From the NCBI GenBank assembly GCA_023375785.1, contig SZWC01015067.1, positions 2,219 to 30,152 on the forward strand: a DNA stretch of 27,934 nucleotides. Reading direction: 5' to 3'. Shown here piece after piece: positions 9,158-18,199 of this stretch. Origin of the DNA: Penium margaritaceum (lineage: Eukaryota > Streptophyta > Zygnematophyceae > Desmidiales > Peniaceae). Positions within the stretch are counted from its first letter, which is position 1. Every line of letters begins with the position of its first letter. Made by a program: the position numbers and the translations under genes. A model generated the notes under the pieces. The model was not told the origin of the DNA and did not search any database. It was given only the letters and a program-made list of their open reading frames with translations.

Positions 9158-9209
9158 TGACGTAAGTAGTGACGTCAGCAGTGACGTCAGCAGAGGGGTA
9201 CTGACGTCA
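9158..9209. promoter_or_regulatory. Cluster of four TGACGTMA (bZIP-type) sites
   Basis: TGACGTAA at 9158 is followed by TGACGTCA at 9170, 9182 and 9202, with starts spaced 12, 12 and 20 bases apart. This is the palindromic ACGT-core site bound by bZIP factors (CRE/TGA type), and pairs of TGACG form as-1-like elements in plants. Further ACGT cores lie at about 9446-9490. The sites are downstream of the LTR, so they would act as an internal enhancer. Function is inferred from the motif alone. Confidence 0.55.
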
Positions 9210-9233
9210 ACAGCGGTGAATGTTGGGGCCGCC

Positions 9234-9291
9234 GCTGCTGCTGTTGGTGCTGATGCTGCTGCAGTCGCTGCTACTGCTGCTGCTGCTGCTA

Positions 9292-9331
<40 letters not shown>

Positions 9332-9425
9332 GAGCTGCTGTTGCTGCGGGCTGCTGCTGCTGCTGCTGCGAGCTGCTGCTGCTGCGGGCTGCTGCGAGCT
9401 GCTGCTTCTGCCTGCTGCTGCTGGT
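9234..9425. repeat. Interrupted (CTG)n repeat
   Basis: CTG-rich triplet sequence on the + strand (CAG on the element's sense strand), broken by GAG, TTG and CGG triplets. It lies in the leader of element A. Confidence 0.85.
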
Positions 9426-9521
9426 GGTGCCAGTCACTGCACCTGGGTGACGTTGCCGCGTGCGTCGTCGCCCACAGACGTCAGACGTCGCCTGCCGCTC
9501 ACCTCCTCGCGTCACGCGTGG

Positions 9522-9560
9522 GGGTCAGTGCTGCCGAAAAAATTTCGGCAGCATTTCCCC
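9522..9560 (-). other. Leader hairpin module, copy 1
   Basis: Perfect 11-bp arms (TGCTGCCGAAA at 9529-9539 and its complement at 9543-9553) enclose a 3-base loop, with GGGTCA and TTTCCCC flanks. The same module recurs 82 bases away. Its place just after the primer-binding site is where retroelement RNAs often carry dimerisation or packaging structures. Confidence 0.7.
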
Positions 9561-9603
9561 TGGCCCAGTGGCCGTGGGAAAAAATCTGACGCCGCCACCA
9601 GGA

Positions 9604-9642
9604 GGGTCAATGCTGTCGGAAAAAATCCGGCAGCATTTCCCC
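9604..9642 (-). other. Leader hairpin module, copy 2
   Basis: Arms 9611-9620 and 9626-9635 pair except at one position and enclose an AAAAA loop. The flanks GGGTCA and TTTCCCC match copy 1. The 39-bp modules sit 82 bases apart, so this is a duplicated hairpin. Confidence 0.7.
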
Positions 9643-9719
9643 GACACTGGCGCGTATGGGGGTCCGCCGGCGCTGTCTGGCACCTGTTCGCCAGTCTTCT
9701 GCTGCTGCTGCTACGCTCT

Positions 9720-9732
9720 GGCTCTGATACCA
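9720..9732 (-). other. Element A primer-binding site (tRNA-Met)
   Basis: The minus strand reads TGGTATCAGAGCC, the standard plant copia site complementary to the 3' end of initiator tRNA-Met. It lies a dozen bases inside the 5' LTR edge and fixes the element's orientation. Confidence 0.92.
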
Positions 9733-9743
9733 AAAAGGAAAAC

Positions 9744-10255
9744 TATGCAGCAGGTTGGGGCAGCAGCGTTGTTGATGCAGCGTGCGGGCTTCCACGCTCG
9801 TTGCTTAAGTCAGCTGCCCCCTCAGTCTGTTGCTCTAGAGTCTTAAGTCTGGAAGCTCTGGGTTTGTTACTCAGAAACGCGCGCGCCAGAGTTAGCGCCA
9901 GAAAGCAACTGAAAACTGATAGTAACTGATTAGGAATGAAGAATGAACAGCGATGGGGGACCCCTCCAAGTTCTAGCCCCCCCCCAGCTCTGTAGAGCTT
10001 GTTACTCAGTTCATCAGCCAATCAGAAAATAGCTAATTTCAGGCTGGCAGGTTTTCTCGGTGAGGCCTGCCAGACAGCCGACAGCCCCAAACCCGGGCGT
10101 CGTCCGTTTTGCCTGAAAACTGGACCATACCATAATACCGACGCTGCGAACGCAGCCGTGCGGTCAGAATCTGCTAGAAAAATAGTAGCGAGGAGTTATG
10201 GCAGCCTGAACCCAGGTAGTGCCCACGATGGTTTATGCTGCCAAACAGGGCCATG
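9744..10255 (-). repeat. Element A 5' LTR, truncated
   Basis: It matches 1612-2142 at about 96%, with most differences being transitions. The poly-C at 9977-9985 has 9 C against 29 in the other copy. Homology stops abruptly at 10255. The remaining stretch seen at 2143-2447 is absent here, so the outermost part of U3, which usually holds promoter sequence, appears to be lost and replaced by element B sequence. Confidence 0.85.
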
Positions 10256-10933
10256 TATACGGCCGACAAGGTTCCAACTTCCCGTGCTACCTCTCTAGGC
10301 ATGCAGCCCACGGGGCATGCTTCTGCTACTGCCTCCACACCTGAAATTAACCCTACTCTAGGTCCTTCAGCAGCTGACGATCCAAAGCCGTCCGTAGCCC
10401 GTGAGGTCCCGGGTGTCATTCGAGTCTTGCCAGTGCACACAGACTCCATCAGTCTGGCCGGAGCTGTGCTAGACGGTGCAGCTGGTGCTGCTGCCACATT
10501 CTCCGCTACGGCTCGCGTCAGTTGAGCTCCGACACAGACCGCAGTTGGCAGAGCAGCCGAGGCGTAAAATCATGCGGCTGCATCCTTGTCTCTACTTGTT
10601 GCTGTAGCTGCTAATGTCGCCATGCAGGTCTTAGCCGCGGTTGCTGGTGTAGCCACTGCCGTGGCTTCCGTAGCTAATGCAACCTCCGCCGCAGTTGGCT
10701 CCATTCAGGCATCCACTGCAGCTGCAGTGTTGACGCCTATGGGTGAACCCCGCAACATCACCCAACAAGTCACGACTGGGCCTCTTGTTGCATCTGCAGC
10801 TATGGTGGTAGCAGGAGCCATTGTTATAGGTATGCTCTTCCTCATCGTGGCCGATTTTGCGTGGGTGGCTGTGTTATTTCCCTCGGTTTCCACGGCTGTG
10901 CCGCCCCTCTTCTCTCTTCTTCCACGCCACTAG
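10256..10933 (+). pseudogene. Element B Ala/Val-rich 5' region
   Basis: Frames here are rich in Ala, Val, Ser and Thr (for example ALVASAAMVVAGAIVIG-like strings around 10780-10830) and are broken by several stops. A similar Ala-rich region precedes gag in element D (25700-26107). It may be leader or a variable gag extension. I do not recognise a domain. Confidence 0.4.
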
Positions 10934-11019
10934 TTGGTGAGCTCCACTCCCTCTCTCCCTCTCACACACACCTCTTGCATTTATTCTTCACTGTTCATGC
11001 TTGTACATCTTGTCTGTGC

Positions 11020-12199
11020 AAGAGGAAACAATTGAGGCTCTCCAAGATGCTCTTAACAAGGCCCAGGCTGCACGTCGCAAGGTAGAAGAAAAGCTTCATT
11101 GTGGAATGGAGGCCAAGCACGAGCTGGCATCAACTGTGGCCAATTAAATCATAGAGTTTCTACGATTTGTACGTGCCCTTGCTACTGTCCTGCCTGCCGA
11201 GGACACTATTTCTGCCGAATCTTCTGCATCTGTCTCTGCTGCCACCAAGTCCACTATTCCCACTCTCTCAGCTGCTGCGCTTGCCCGGGTGCTTCTTCCA
11301 CCTCGACAGAAAGAATTCAAAATTCTGCCTCCACAATTCACCTCCAAGCTCACCTTCTCCTCATGGGTAACTCTCTTTGGTGCATGGGCACAAGGTGAAA
11401 TCCTCTGGGAGTACTAATCCCCCGCCAAGTCACCCTTCGTCCCTCAACCATCAGAGGCTTCTCGTGCAGTCCATGCCTTCATCAATGCCGGACCTGAAGG
11501 ATTGCTAGACGACATCGGTACGTACAATGCCGACCCAACCCGTGGTGTCCCTGCTGATCCCATTGGGGCCTATGCACTCATTCATTGTCTCAAAGACGGT
11601 GACTGGCCATGCTGCCCAAAGTGGCCTCGCTGTGTAGTTCAACACTCTTCACATGCGCAAAGATGAAACAACCGATGAGTACTGGGCGCAGATCCCATGC
11701 CTTCCATGTGACCTGGAAAAGGCAGCACCAGGCCCTCTCTCTGCCTCATTTTCCAATGTTGTTGGCATCATCCCCGAGCTCTGTGACATGTACCTGCATG
11801 TCTCCCAGTCTGAGCTTAAGTGCCTTGCTACTGCTCCAGTTCCTGAAAACTCATCCCCAGGCATCGGACCGCTCTACGACCGCCGCCTGCTTCACCGACT
11901 GGTGGGACAACCTATAGAACAAGCGCCTCTACCGTACCTCCCTTGCGGCTGTCACCACTGCCTCGTCCTCCTTTTCTGCAGTCACCGTCTCCACTTCACC
12001 CTCTCCCTCCAAGGGTGCTGTCCACACCACTCACAGTTCTGGTTGCGGTGGGGGTGGCGGCTCTGGACTTGGCCGAGGCAAGGGACGTGGCCGAGGCAAG
12101 GGTCACGGCCGGGGTGGTAAGTCCTCCAATTCTCCTGCCACTCCTACCGAGGTCACCTGTTGGAACTGTGGTGCTATTTGACACTCTTCTCCAAAGTGC
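11020..12199 (+). pseudogene. Element B gag
   Basis: Starts with a helical, coiled-coil-like stretch (VQEETIEALQDALNKAQAAR), then a UBN2-type gag core with LPPQFTSKLTFSSW and FGAWAQGEILWEY, followed by HAFINAGPEG. The frame then shifts: from about 11650 the match continues as DETTDEYWAQIP to DMYLHVSQSELKCLATAP. A Gly/Arg-rich segment leads to a zinc knuckle at 12158-12199 that reads CWNC, then a TGA at 12179-12181 in place of the Gly before His, then HSSPKC. The element D gag aligns throughout. The many stops and at least one frameshift show it is dead. Confidence 0.8.
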
Positions 12200-12202
12200 A
12201 TT

Positions 12203-14095
12203 GTACCTCGTGCTTTGTCAGGACCGGCTCTAGCCAGTTGCTCCCTGTTCAAGGTGTTGGTGTTGTCCGCTTTGTGGGTCCCGGTGGCGATCTCTTCCTC
12301 CCTCATGTGCTGTACGTGCCTGACCTTGAGGTTAGTCTCCTCTCGATCGCCACCTTCCATGACCAGGGCATAGAAATTTTGTCTAGCCGAGGTATTGGCA
12401 CTATTTCACTTCGTCCCTTTGGCCGCGTCATGCTTTGTGTAGTGCACTTTGATTGCTTGTTCCGTGTGCCCCTCTCTCTTCCCTTGTCTTCCACTGCCTT
12501 TGCTCTTGTTCATGTTGCACCCAAATTGTCACCTGACCATGCCGATCTCCTGCATTGTCACCTCTGTCACATTCATACTGCTGCTATCCAGCGTCTCTTG
12601 TGCCTTAGGCTTGATGTCGGCCTTGACCCTGCCACTTTTGTGCCCCTTTGTTCCAGCACCTGTCTCGACTGTGGTCATGGAAAAATGCATCGCTCTCTGT
12701 TTGCCACCATCGAGTCTACCACAACACACCCCCTTGACATGGTCCATACTGACATTATGGGATCCATGCCTCATGAATTTATTGGCGGTCTTGGTCGTTA
12801 TGTCCTTCGCCTCACTGACAACTTCTCGCGGTATCACTTTGTCTTTGCTCTTCGCCAAAAAGTGGCTGACGTCCTTGAAACCTGGCTTCTTCAAGCCAAG
12901 CGCGCATGCCTTCGTCCCCTGCGTGTCTTCTGAAGTGACCGTGATGGCGAGTGTTTTTTTTGTTCCTCGCTCTCTCTTTTTTGAGTCACGTAGTATCTGC
13001 ATTGAGTCCTATGTGCCCTACATGCAACAAAATGGCGTCTCCGAACGCTAGAACCGCACTCTCGTCGACGATGTCCACTCACTTCTCTCCTCTTCTGGTC
13101 AGTCCCTGCTATTTGCCTTTGAGGCGATGTCCTACATGACCTGGGTGTGGAACCATTTTCCTCACGGTCACCTCCCTCATCATGTTACCCCCTTTGAGCG
13201 CTCGGTTGGCTGCGGAGCCGACCTTCGTCTTGCCCGTGTTTGGAGGTCCATTACCTCTGTCTGGCTCCCTGCTGATCACCGGGACAGTAAACTCTCTCCC
13301 CGTGGCCATCTCTGTGTCTTCTGTGGTGTTTTCCCATACTCCAAGGCTTGGCACTTTGGAGACCCCGTCCGTTGTCGTGTGATTGAGTCTCGCGATGCCT
13401 TCTTCTTTGAGCACTTGTTTGAGCAAGACTTTCCTCGCTTGTCCTCTGGCTTGGCCCTTCCGCCCTGTTGTGGTGGAGGAGGCTCCTCTTCCTCTCGGCC
13501 CGATGTTTCCCCCTCGGTGCATCTGTCCCTAGCTCTCTCTGAACCCTCTGCTACTGTCTCTCCGCTAAACATTTCTTCCATTGCACCGTCCACCTCCTCT
13601 TGTGCATCTGACATGCCTACACCCTCTCTCTCTCTCTCTCCTGGGCCACCCTTTGCCTCTGGTCCGACTGCCTCCTCTTTGCCATTCGCTTCCTGTGAAT
13701 CCTCCGCCACATCTACACCCTCTTTCACTCCTGTGCCACCCTCTGCCTCTAGCCCGGTTGCCTCCTCTCTACCACCTGTCCCTGTTGCACCGGCTATGCC
13801 TGAGCTTGAGCCATCCACTTAGCCATCCACTGTCCCCCAAACTGTGGCCCCTGTCTCTCGCTTCACTCGGGTTGGTCGTCTCCGTGCCCTTCCTGTTCCC
13901 CCTTACCCTGTTGTTTTGGGTGAACCCGGTCTCCATGCCCTTGGTCTTATGAACGCTTCCTCACCCGTTGCTGCATCTATTGTGCATCCTAGCACAACTC
14001 TTGCATACTCACTCATTGAGCAGAAATTCCGCCTTGCCCTTGAAGCATCTGTGGCTGGGTATGTTGTCAGGAATTCTGTCCTGGGTGTGGCCTAG
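12203..14095 (+). pseudogene. Element B protease remnant and integrase
   Basis: Only 20-odd bases after the gag zinc knuckle the sequence resumes at TGSSQLLPVQGVGVV, the middle of protease. The equivalent distance in element A is about 650 bases more, so the DSGA active site and the spacer are deleted. Integrase has HCHLCHIH, CLDCGHGKMHRS, HTDIMGSMP (first Asp), then a TGA at 12931-12933 where Arg of FRSD is expected, and SDRDGE. A run of eight T near 12950 precedes a frame change. The next frame carries MQQNGVSER with a TAG at 13049-13051 in place of Trp, then AFEAMSYMTWVWN, ARVW and VIESRDAFFFE, a Ser/Pro-rich linker (stop at 13820-13822), and a tail ending LGLMNAS...HPSTTLAYSL, after which RT is missing. 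Confidence 0.85.
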
Positions 14096-14808
14096 GAGTA
14101 GTGGAAGTACCCTCAAGGATGCCTGGCCTTCTGTGGAGCGTGCTGATGCTGGTTCAGTAGCCAATGCACACCAAGGTGGAAGAGTGTGGAGTCCAAGGAT
14201 CACAGTCTAGAGTGGGCAGAAATGGTCCGCAAGAAGTTGCACTCAATCGAAGTGGGAATTGTTCTTTTTCATAGCGAGTTTACATCAGAATATTATAGCC
14301 TGTAATCAGAGCTTTCCAACGCATCCAAGCACGTCCAAAATGGAGCAGGAGAGCCCCTGCTATGGCCGTCGAAGTAACCCATGACGGAGCCATCAACCGT
14401 GCCCACGAACGGAGGTGATGGGAGGCGCTTTGACGGTGACCTGTCGAAGTGCCCTTCCTGGCCCTCAATCATGGGGGGGTGGCTCTCCCTGGTCCAGGAA
14501 ACCTCCCACGTACCTTCCTTCATGGCCCTCGTGCCTTTGGAGCCCATTAGAGTTGAACTCGGACCATCGCAGTGGAATTATCCCTTCACCCAAGACGCAA
14601 ACCCAGATTCTACCCGCTGACCACCCGACCTTTGGATGGGGCTATCTTTCTGAATACTCATTCAAATAAAGTGATTCAAAGCTTGATATTGCATGGAAAA
14701 TCCCAAGAAATTAATATATGCAATCAGATTAGACTTTCAACCACTCCCTAGAGGCCGAACCAGGGAATCGATCCACTGCAGCCATGGCAAGGGGCACAAT
14801 TTTCTAAC
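14096..14808 (-). other. Unassigned stretch with an LTR-like edge
   Basis: On the minus strand a purine-rich GCGGGGGAT is followed by TGTTAGAAAATTG at about 14808, which looks like a polypurine tract and LTR start. If so, the LTR extends leftwards into this stretch. No second copy, primer-binding site or coding sequence was found, so it may be a solo or truncated LTR. No gene is seen. Confidence 0.3.
14545..14640 (-). other. tRNA-like / possible SINE fragment
   Basis: The minus strand has TGGTCAGCGGG, close to a polymerase III A box, and about 65 bases later GTTCAACTC, which fits the B box. The spacing is longer than in most tRNAs and I cannot fold a cloverleaf by eye. It could be a tRNA-derived SINE head or chance. 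Confidence 0.25.
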
Positions 14809-15556
14809 AATCCCCCGCTGCACCGCAGCCATGATGCCCTGTCCATGAACATCTGCCATGCTCCGCTGCCCGGCCAAGCTGCTACTGTGATCAACTCTCC
14901 TCAGCTGCCCTGCACCAACAACAACACGTAGCGGCGGACACCTTGCTCCCCACTGTCATCACTTGTGCTCCTGTGCGGAACTTGGCAACGCCCGTGTGGC
15001 CTGTCTTCTGACCTCTGTGGTGTTGGTGTTGCTGCTTGTCACGACAGTTGGGCGCCTCTCCGAGACGACCTGGGAGCCCTTGCCTCTTTGCAAGTCTACT
15101 CCACCTCACGTGGGAGACCCACATCTCTTGCGGCATCCTCTTCCGTCAGCGAAGACCTCGGACCTTCATTTGAGTCCTCCATCATCTGTGTTTGTGCTTG
15201 TGGTACCTTTAATTTATCAACACCTTCACCACCTTGCAAGCTTGGCCCAGTGTGTTGTGCATCTCCCCCGCCTTCTTAAAGTGCCTTCATGCTGCTGCTC
15301 TTGGCCCTTGCCGGCACCGCCTCTGTGAGCGCTGCATTGTCCAAGCTACTGCTGCCTGCACCGCCGATATTGGCTTGCACTATGTTGCAACCAGTCTCTT
15401 GGGATCCATGATGCTGCAGCTGCAACTACTCCTCTAGCTGCCGCCTGTGCTGCTGTCACCACCTCACCGCACGTCCTCGATGCGCATGCCTCCCCCTCAT
15501 GGAGAGGTCTTCTTGTGTCGGTCTCTTGGTCTCAGCTCCCTCGCCGCACTCTCCAT
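14809..15556. other. No recognisable gene
   Basis: C- and T-rich sequence with Ala/Leu/Ser/Pro-rich frames on the + strand (best at 14963-15328), none with a known domain. Its composition resembles the Ala-rich 5' regions of elements B and D, so it may be old gag-leader sequence. It ends at the hAT terminus. Confidence 0.35.
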
Positions 15557-15569
15557 TAAGGGTGCACAC

Positions 15570-15665
15570 CGGTACGGAACCGCGGTTCTCAGGTTGGAAC
15601 CGGAATCGTGGTTCCGGTTCCGGCTCGGAACCAGAACCGCGGTTCCGGTTCGGGAACCACGGTTC
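15570..15665. repeat. Subterminal GGTTCC/GGAACC repeats of the hAT element
   Basis: Close to ten copies of GGTTCC, GGAACC and near variants, in both orientations, within about 100 bases. Dense subterminal motifs of this kind are transposase-binding sites in hAT elements such as Ac. The assignment rests on position and pattern. Confidence 0.75.
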
Positions 15666-16012
15666 TGCCTGTAACTGCAGTTCTTCACGGTACTACACAT
15701 GAAGAGGTGTTACATGCACATTTTCTCTAGAAACAATCCATGGAAAACAAGTTTACATTTTGACAATTCTCACCTGTCTCACTTTCATACTAGATTCATG
15801 ACTATGGGGAAACACCAAGCACTACTTCATAAAAAACCAGGTCGTTATTGGTTCCCATGTCATGTACACTTGGGGTTGCCTTATGCATTAGCCATGTTGA
15901 TATACTGAATTCATAATTGCCATTGTTCAGTGCAAGAAGTACCACACATTCTAAAATGTTATGAGATTGAAGAACAATGCATGTAAAATGAGTTGACAGA
16001 TGGATCAAAACT

Positions 16013-16501
16013 CTACTCTCCATTGCCATTGTCATCGTCGTCATCACCATCCCCACCCCCAAAACCTACTCCCACCTCCATCGCATCTTCATCCTCACCG
16101 GTGTCAAACAACCTTAGGCCCTCTAACTCCTCAGCTGCTTCACCAACCAACTCTGTTGTGGCCAGCCGGCGTACTGAATTCACTCGGTCTTCCTCCTCCT
16201 TCAGTTCTGGGGCCACATTGCTATGGCGATCAACTGGAAACTCTAGCAGGCTGCGCTCATTGATCCACAACTTCATGGTGAGGAGATTTTCTACTGTCAA
16301 GTGGTTGAGCGAATGGCGGAAGTCGGCGATGACGTGCCGGCCGAGGGAGAAGAGGCGCTCGGACGGTGTGGATGTGGCTGGGACTGCGAAATGGTCCATG
16401 GCATCAAGGAAGAAGGTGGGAAAGGAAATCTGCTTTGTTTGGTAATGGCGCAGCACGTTGCACGTTGGGTCCTTCGGTGGAAGCTTCGTCAACCTGTCCA
16501 C
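16013..16501 (-). pseudogene. hAT transposase C-terminal dimerisation domain (fragment)
   Basis: The frame reads FPTFFLDAMDHFAVPATSTP followed by SERLFSLGRHVIADFRHSLN, then VENLLTMKLWINE. This is the hATC domain, through which hAT transposases dimerise (family form: AIPATS.PSER.FS.GG..I...R..L, then V..L...W). It ends with a poly-acidic tail and a stop at 16013. The frame stays open a little upstream (LEGEVDRLTK), but the RNase H-like catalytic core and BED zinc finger are absent. Immediately downstream lie the hAT 3' subterminal repeats. The domain call is firm. Whether a fuller copy exists cannot be seen here. Confidence 0.85.
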
Positions 16502-16779
16502 CTCACCCTCAAGTGTGGTTGCAGCTGGTTCTTCAACCCGGGAGGCTGGATGTCATGCACCTGCGCCCCCTCTTTAGGAGAACGTGGAGAAGCGGAGGTC
16601 TCACTCCTTTCTCCCACACGATGCATGTTGCATGCATCATCCGCCTATTTTGCAAGTTTCAGAGATGCCGACACACCTGTCGCATCCTCTGGCGTGCTCG
16701 TCCTTTATCCTTGAGGACGTGGAGCTGACGACACCTTGACCGCACCCTGCAACATGGTCCTCCACTCAGCCACCAACAT

Positions 16780-17154
16780 CCCCTTTTAGGACTCGGCAAC
16801 ACCCTCCTTGCCTGCCTTGTAACCGCGGTCCACCATTGTTGCCGCTTGGAGAGTGTTTTGCCCCTGTGGAGAGCTCAGGCGTGATGGTCTCAGGAACTGT
16901 ATGAGTTTCTTGGTTGTTCGAATGACAATCCAAAAGAAGCAGCAGATGTACAAAGTGGATAATGTTGTGACTGAACTTGATCTCGAAGAAGAGAGCCTCA
17001 CATGAATCAATGACAAGACAAAACTCAGATTCTCATAATCACCACGCCTTGGATAGCGGTGAGACGCTAAGAAATGGATACAACTTTCCATTGCGCTGGT
17101 CCTCATGGAGCCAGAAACCGGCAATGCTCCCCAAGACCCATGCAAGGTGCAAGT
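16780..17154 (-). pseudogene. Copia relict E, integrase C-terminal part (left of insertion)
   Basis: Minus-strand frames carry FLAP near 17110 and FLSVSPLSKAW near 17060, followed by EALFFEIKF near 16975. These match the integrase tail of element A (WLPAP, FLGVSRQSKAW, DALFFEDLF) in the same order, and a Ser/Thr/Pro-rich linker follows. In-frame stops are frequent. The segment continues the integrase that stops at 23393 on the other side of element C, so C is inserted in it. Confidence 0.75.
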
Positions 17155-18141
17155 TGTTGTAAATTTCCCCTTTGCATGCCCGGGTACTACGCCAGGAGGT
17201 GTTGACAAGCCGCTAGAGGAGGGGGGGGGGGATCCTAGTATTTTACTCTAGCTACCTAGAGAGCACTTCAAATGCAGATTGGATTAAATCTGAAAGTTGA
17301 CAAGTATCTCAATCTGGTGGAAATTGAATCACGGCAATGGGACAAGTAACTAGGGAGACATGGGCTTGTAAATTTGGGATGTGCACAATGGCTCAGGGAG
17401 TCGGCCACAATTCGATTTGTCGGTGGAAAGTCCACCGGAACGAGTAACGAGTATTCATCTGGTGGATTATTCCCAGAAGACTGCCGATGCATCTGGTGGA
17501 TAAGATCCACCAGAACAAGAAGTGCAGGTTGTTACTATGGGATAGCCAAAATCATGGCTCGGAGTCCCAAACTCAGTAGTACAGTTTGTTACTTGGGGAC
17601 TTCCGAGTAACAAACATGAATAACAAAATTCCGACTGCAGGTCCGTGGACAGTTTTCGAACCATGTCAACCCCCATCACCAAACTCAATAATTGACTCAT
17701 CAAAACACACCCTAAAAGTACAGGGGGCACCGCCACTATGTTTAAGGAAATCTGCGCCTCCGGAAAGGCATTTTTATGGGTCCTTTATGTTTGAGGGCGC
17801 CTCGGCGGATGGACATTGTGCATGCCGCTAACTGAGTGGCTGGGTTGGGGTGCCATGCTTCAGCTGACGTAGCGTGAACTAATGTTGACCAAATCACACG
17901 TGGTTTGATGCGTTGAGAAACTTAAGAATAGCCCTGTAACTCTTCATTTCATGTCCATGTCCAAAAAAAAGCAAAATGCCGTTGTTTCCTTTACGAAATT
18001 GACTGCATCGCAACTCTATCCAAATCCAACAAACATAGCGTGAGGCAACCAGAAAGCTCACATTTAGACTCAGAACTTGCACAAAACAAAGCCATGAACA
18101 CAGCGAAGTTCCATCAGGGCACGCTGGAACTGCCACACACA
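17155..18141 (+). repeat. Element C 5' LTR
   Basis: Aligns over its full length with 22423-23392. It starts TGTTGTAAATTT and ends CACACA. It has a G-rich run near 17219-17231 that is missing from the other copy, and two small hairpins built on GGTGGA (17421-17437 and 17492-17514), which probably lie in U3. Confidence 0.9.
17492..17514. promoter_or_regulatory. GGTGGAT hairpin in the 5' LTR of element C
   Basis: TCTGGTGGAT and ATCCACCAGA form perfect 10-bp arms around AAG. The equivalent in the 3' LTR (22757-22779) also pairs perfectly although one base on each arm differs. A shorter GGTGGA hairpin lies about 70 bases upstream. The role is unknown; a protein-binding palindrome is one guess. 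Confidence 0.5.
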
Positions 18142-18145
18142 GCGG

Positions 18146-18158
18146 CCGATTTCAGAGA
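18146..18158 (+). other. Element C primer-binding site, degenerate
   Basis: CGATTTCAGAGAA just after the LTR end resembles TGGTATCAGAGC, with 8 of 10 core positions kept. Its position supports the call. Confidence 0.5.
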
Positions 18159-18199
18159 AAAGGGTTATGGGCCCACAACTTTGGCTGGTCTTCAGATTT

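Larger units (their letters stand above)
9003..9719 (-). other. Untranslated leader of element A
   Basis: The stretch between the primer-binding site and the gag ATG, about 720 bases. It holds two copies of a hairpin module, a cluster of TGACGTCA sites and a long interrupted CAG (minus strand) repeat, each listed separately. Frames within it are Ser/Gln low-complexity and are probably not translated. Confidence 0.6.
1612..10255 (-). mobile_element. Ty1/copia retrotransposon A (minus strand)
   Basis: An LTR retrotransposon read right to left: truncated 5' LTR (10255-9744), primer-binding site (9732-9720), leader with paired hairpins and TGACGTCA sites, a gag-pol frame (9002-2555) in the copia order gag, protease, integrase, RT, RNase H, polypurine tract (2456-2448) and 3' LTR (2447-1612). 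The two LTR copies agree at roughly 96% where both exist, so insertion was fairly recent. The coding frame is dead: it has six premature stops, a changed protease active site, an inverted duplication in integrase and a duplicated block in gag at an N. Copia rather than gypsy order is shown by integrase preceding RT. Target-site duplications are not seen, because the outer edges are not simple. Confidence 0.93.
10256..14095 (+). mobile_element. Ty1/copia relict B (plus strand), truncated at both ends
   Basis: A + strand copy of the same clade as element A: it shares the LPVQGVGVV strand, the integrase NGVSER region, FEAMSYMTWVWN and a C-terminal integrase tail. It abuts the element A LTR at 10256 without a visible LTR of its own, and its homology ends before RT, at about 14050. 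It contains gag, a protease remnant and integrase in several frames. RT and RNase H are absent. No polypurine tract or LTR could be assigned to it. Confidence 0.85.
15557..16501 (-). mobile_element. hAT DNA transposon, 3' part only
   Basis: The left edge, TAAGGGTGCACACCGG at 15557, resembles the terminal inverted repeat of plant hAT elements. It is followed by subterminal GGTTCC/GGAACC repeats and, further in, the C-terminal end of a hAT transposase read towards this edge. That is the expected layout for a transposon 3' end. The transposase N-terminus and the second terminal repeat were not found. The right limit is set only by loss of recognisable transposase. Confidence 0.75.

Noticed and set aside
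8420..9929. Long Ala-, Cys-, Leu- or Arg-rich + strand proteins
   Set aside because: They are antisense readings of the Pro/Gln gag repeats and the CTG-rich leader. The composition is forced by the triplet repeat.
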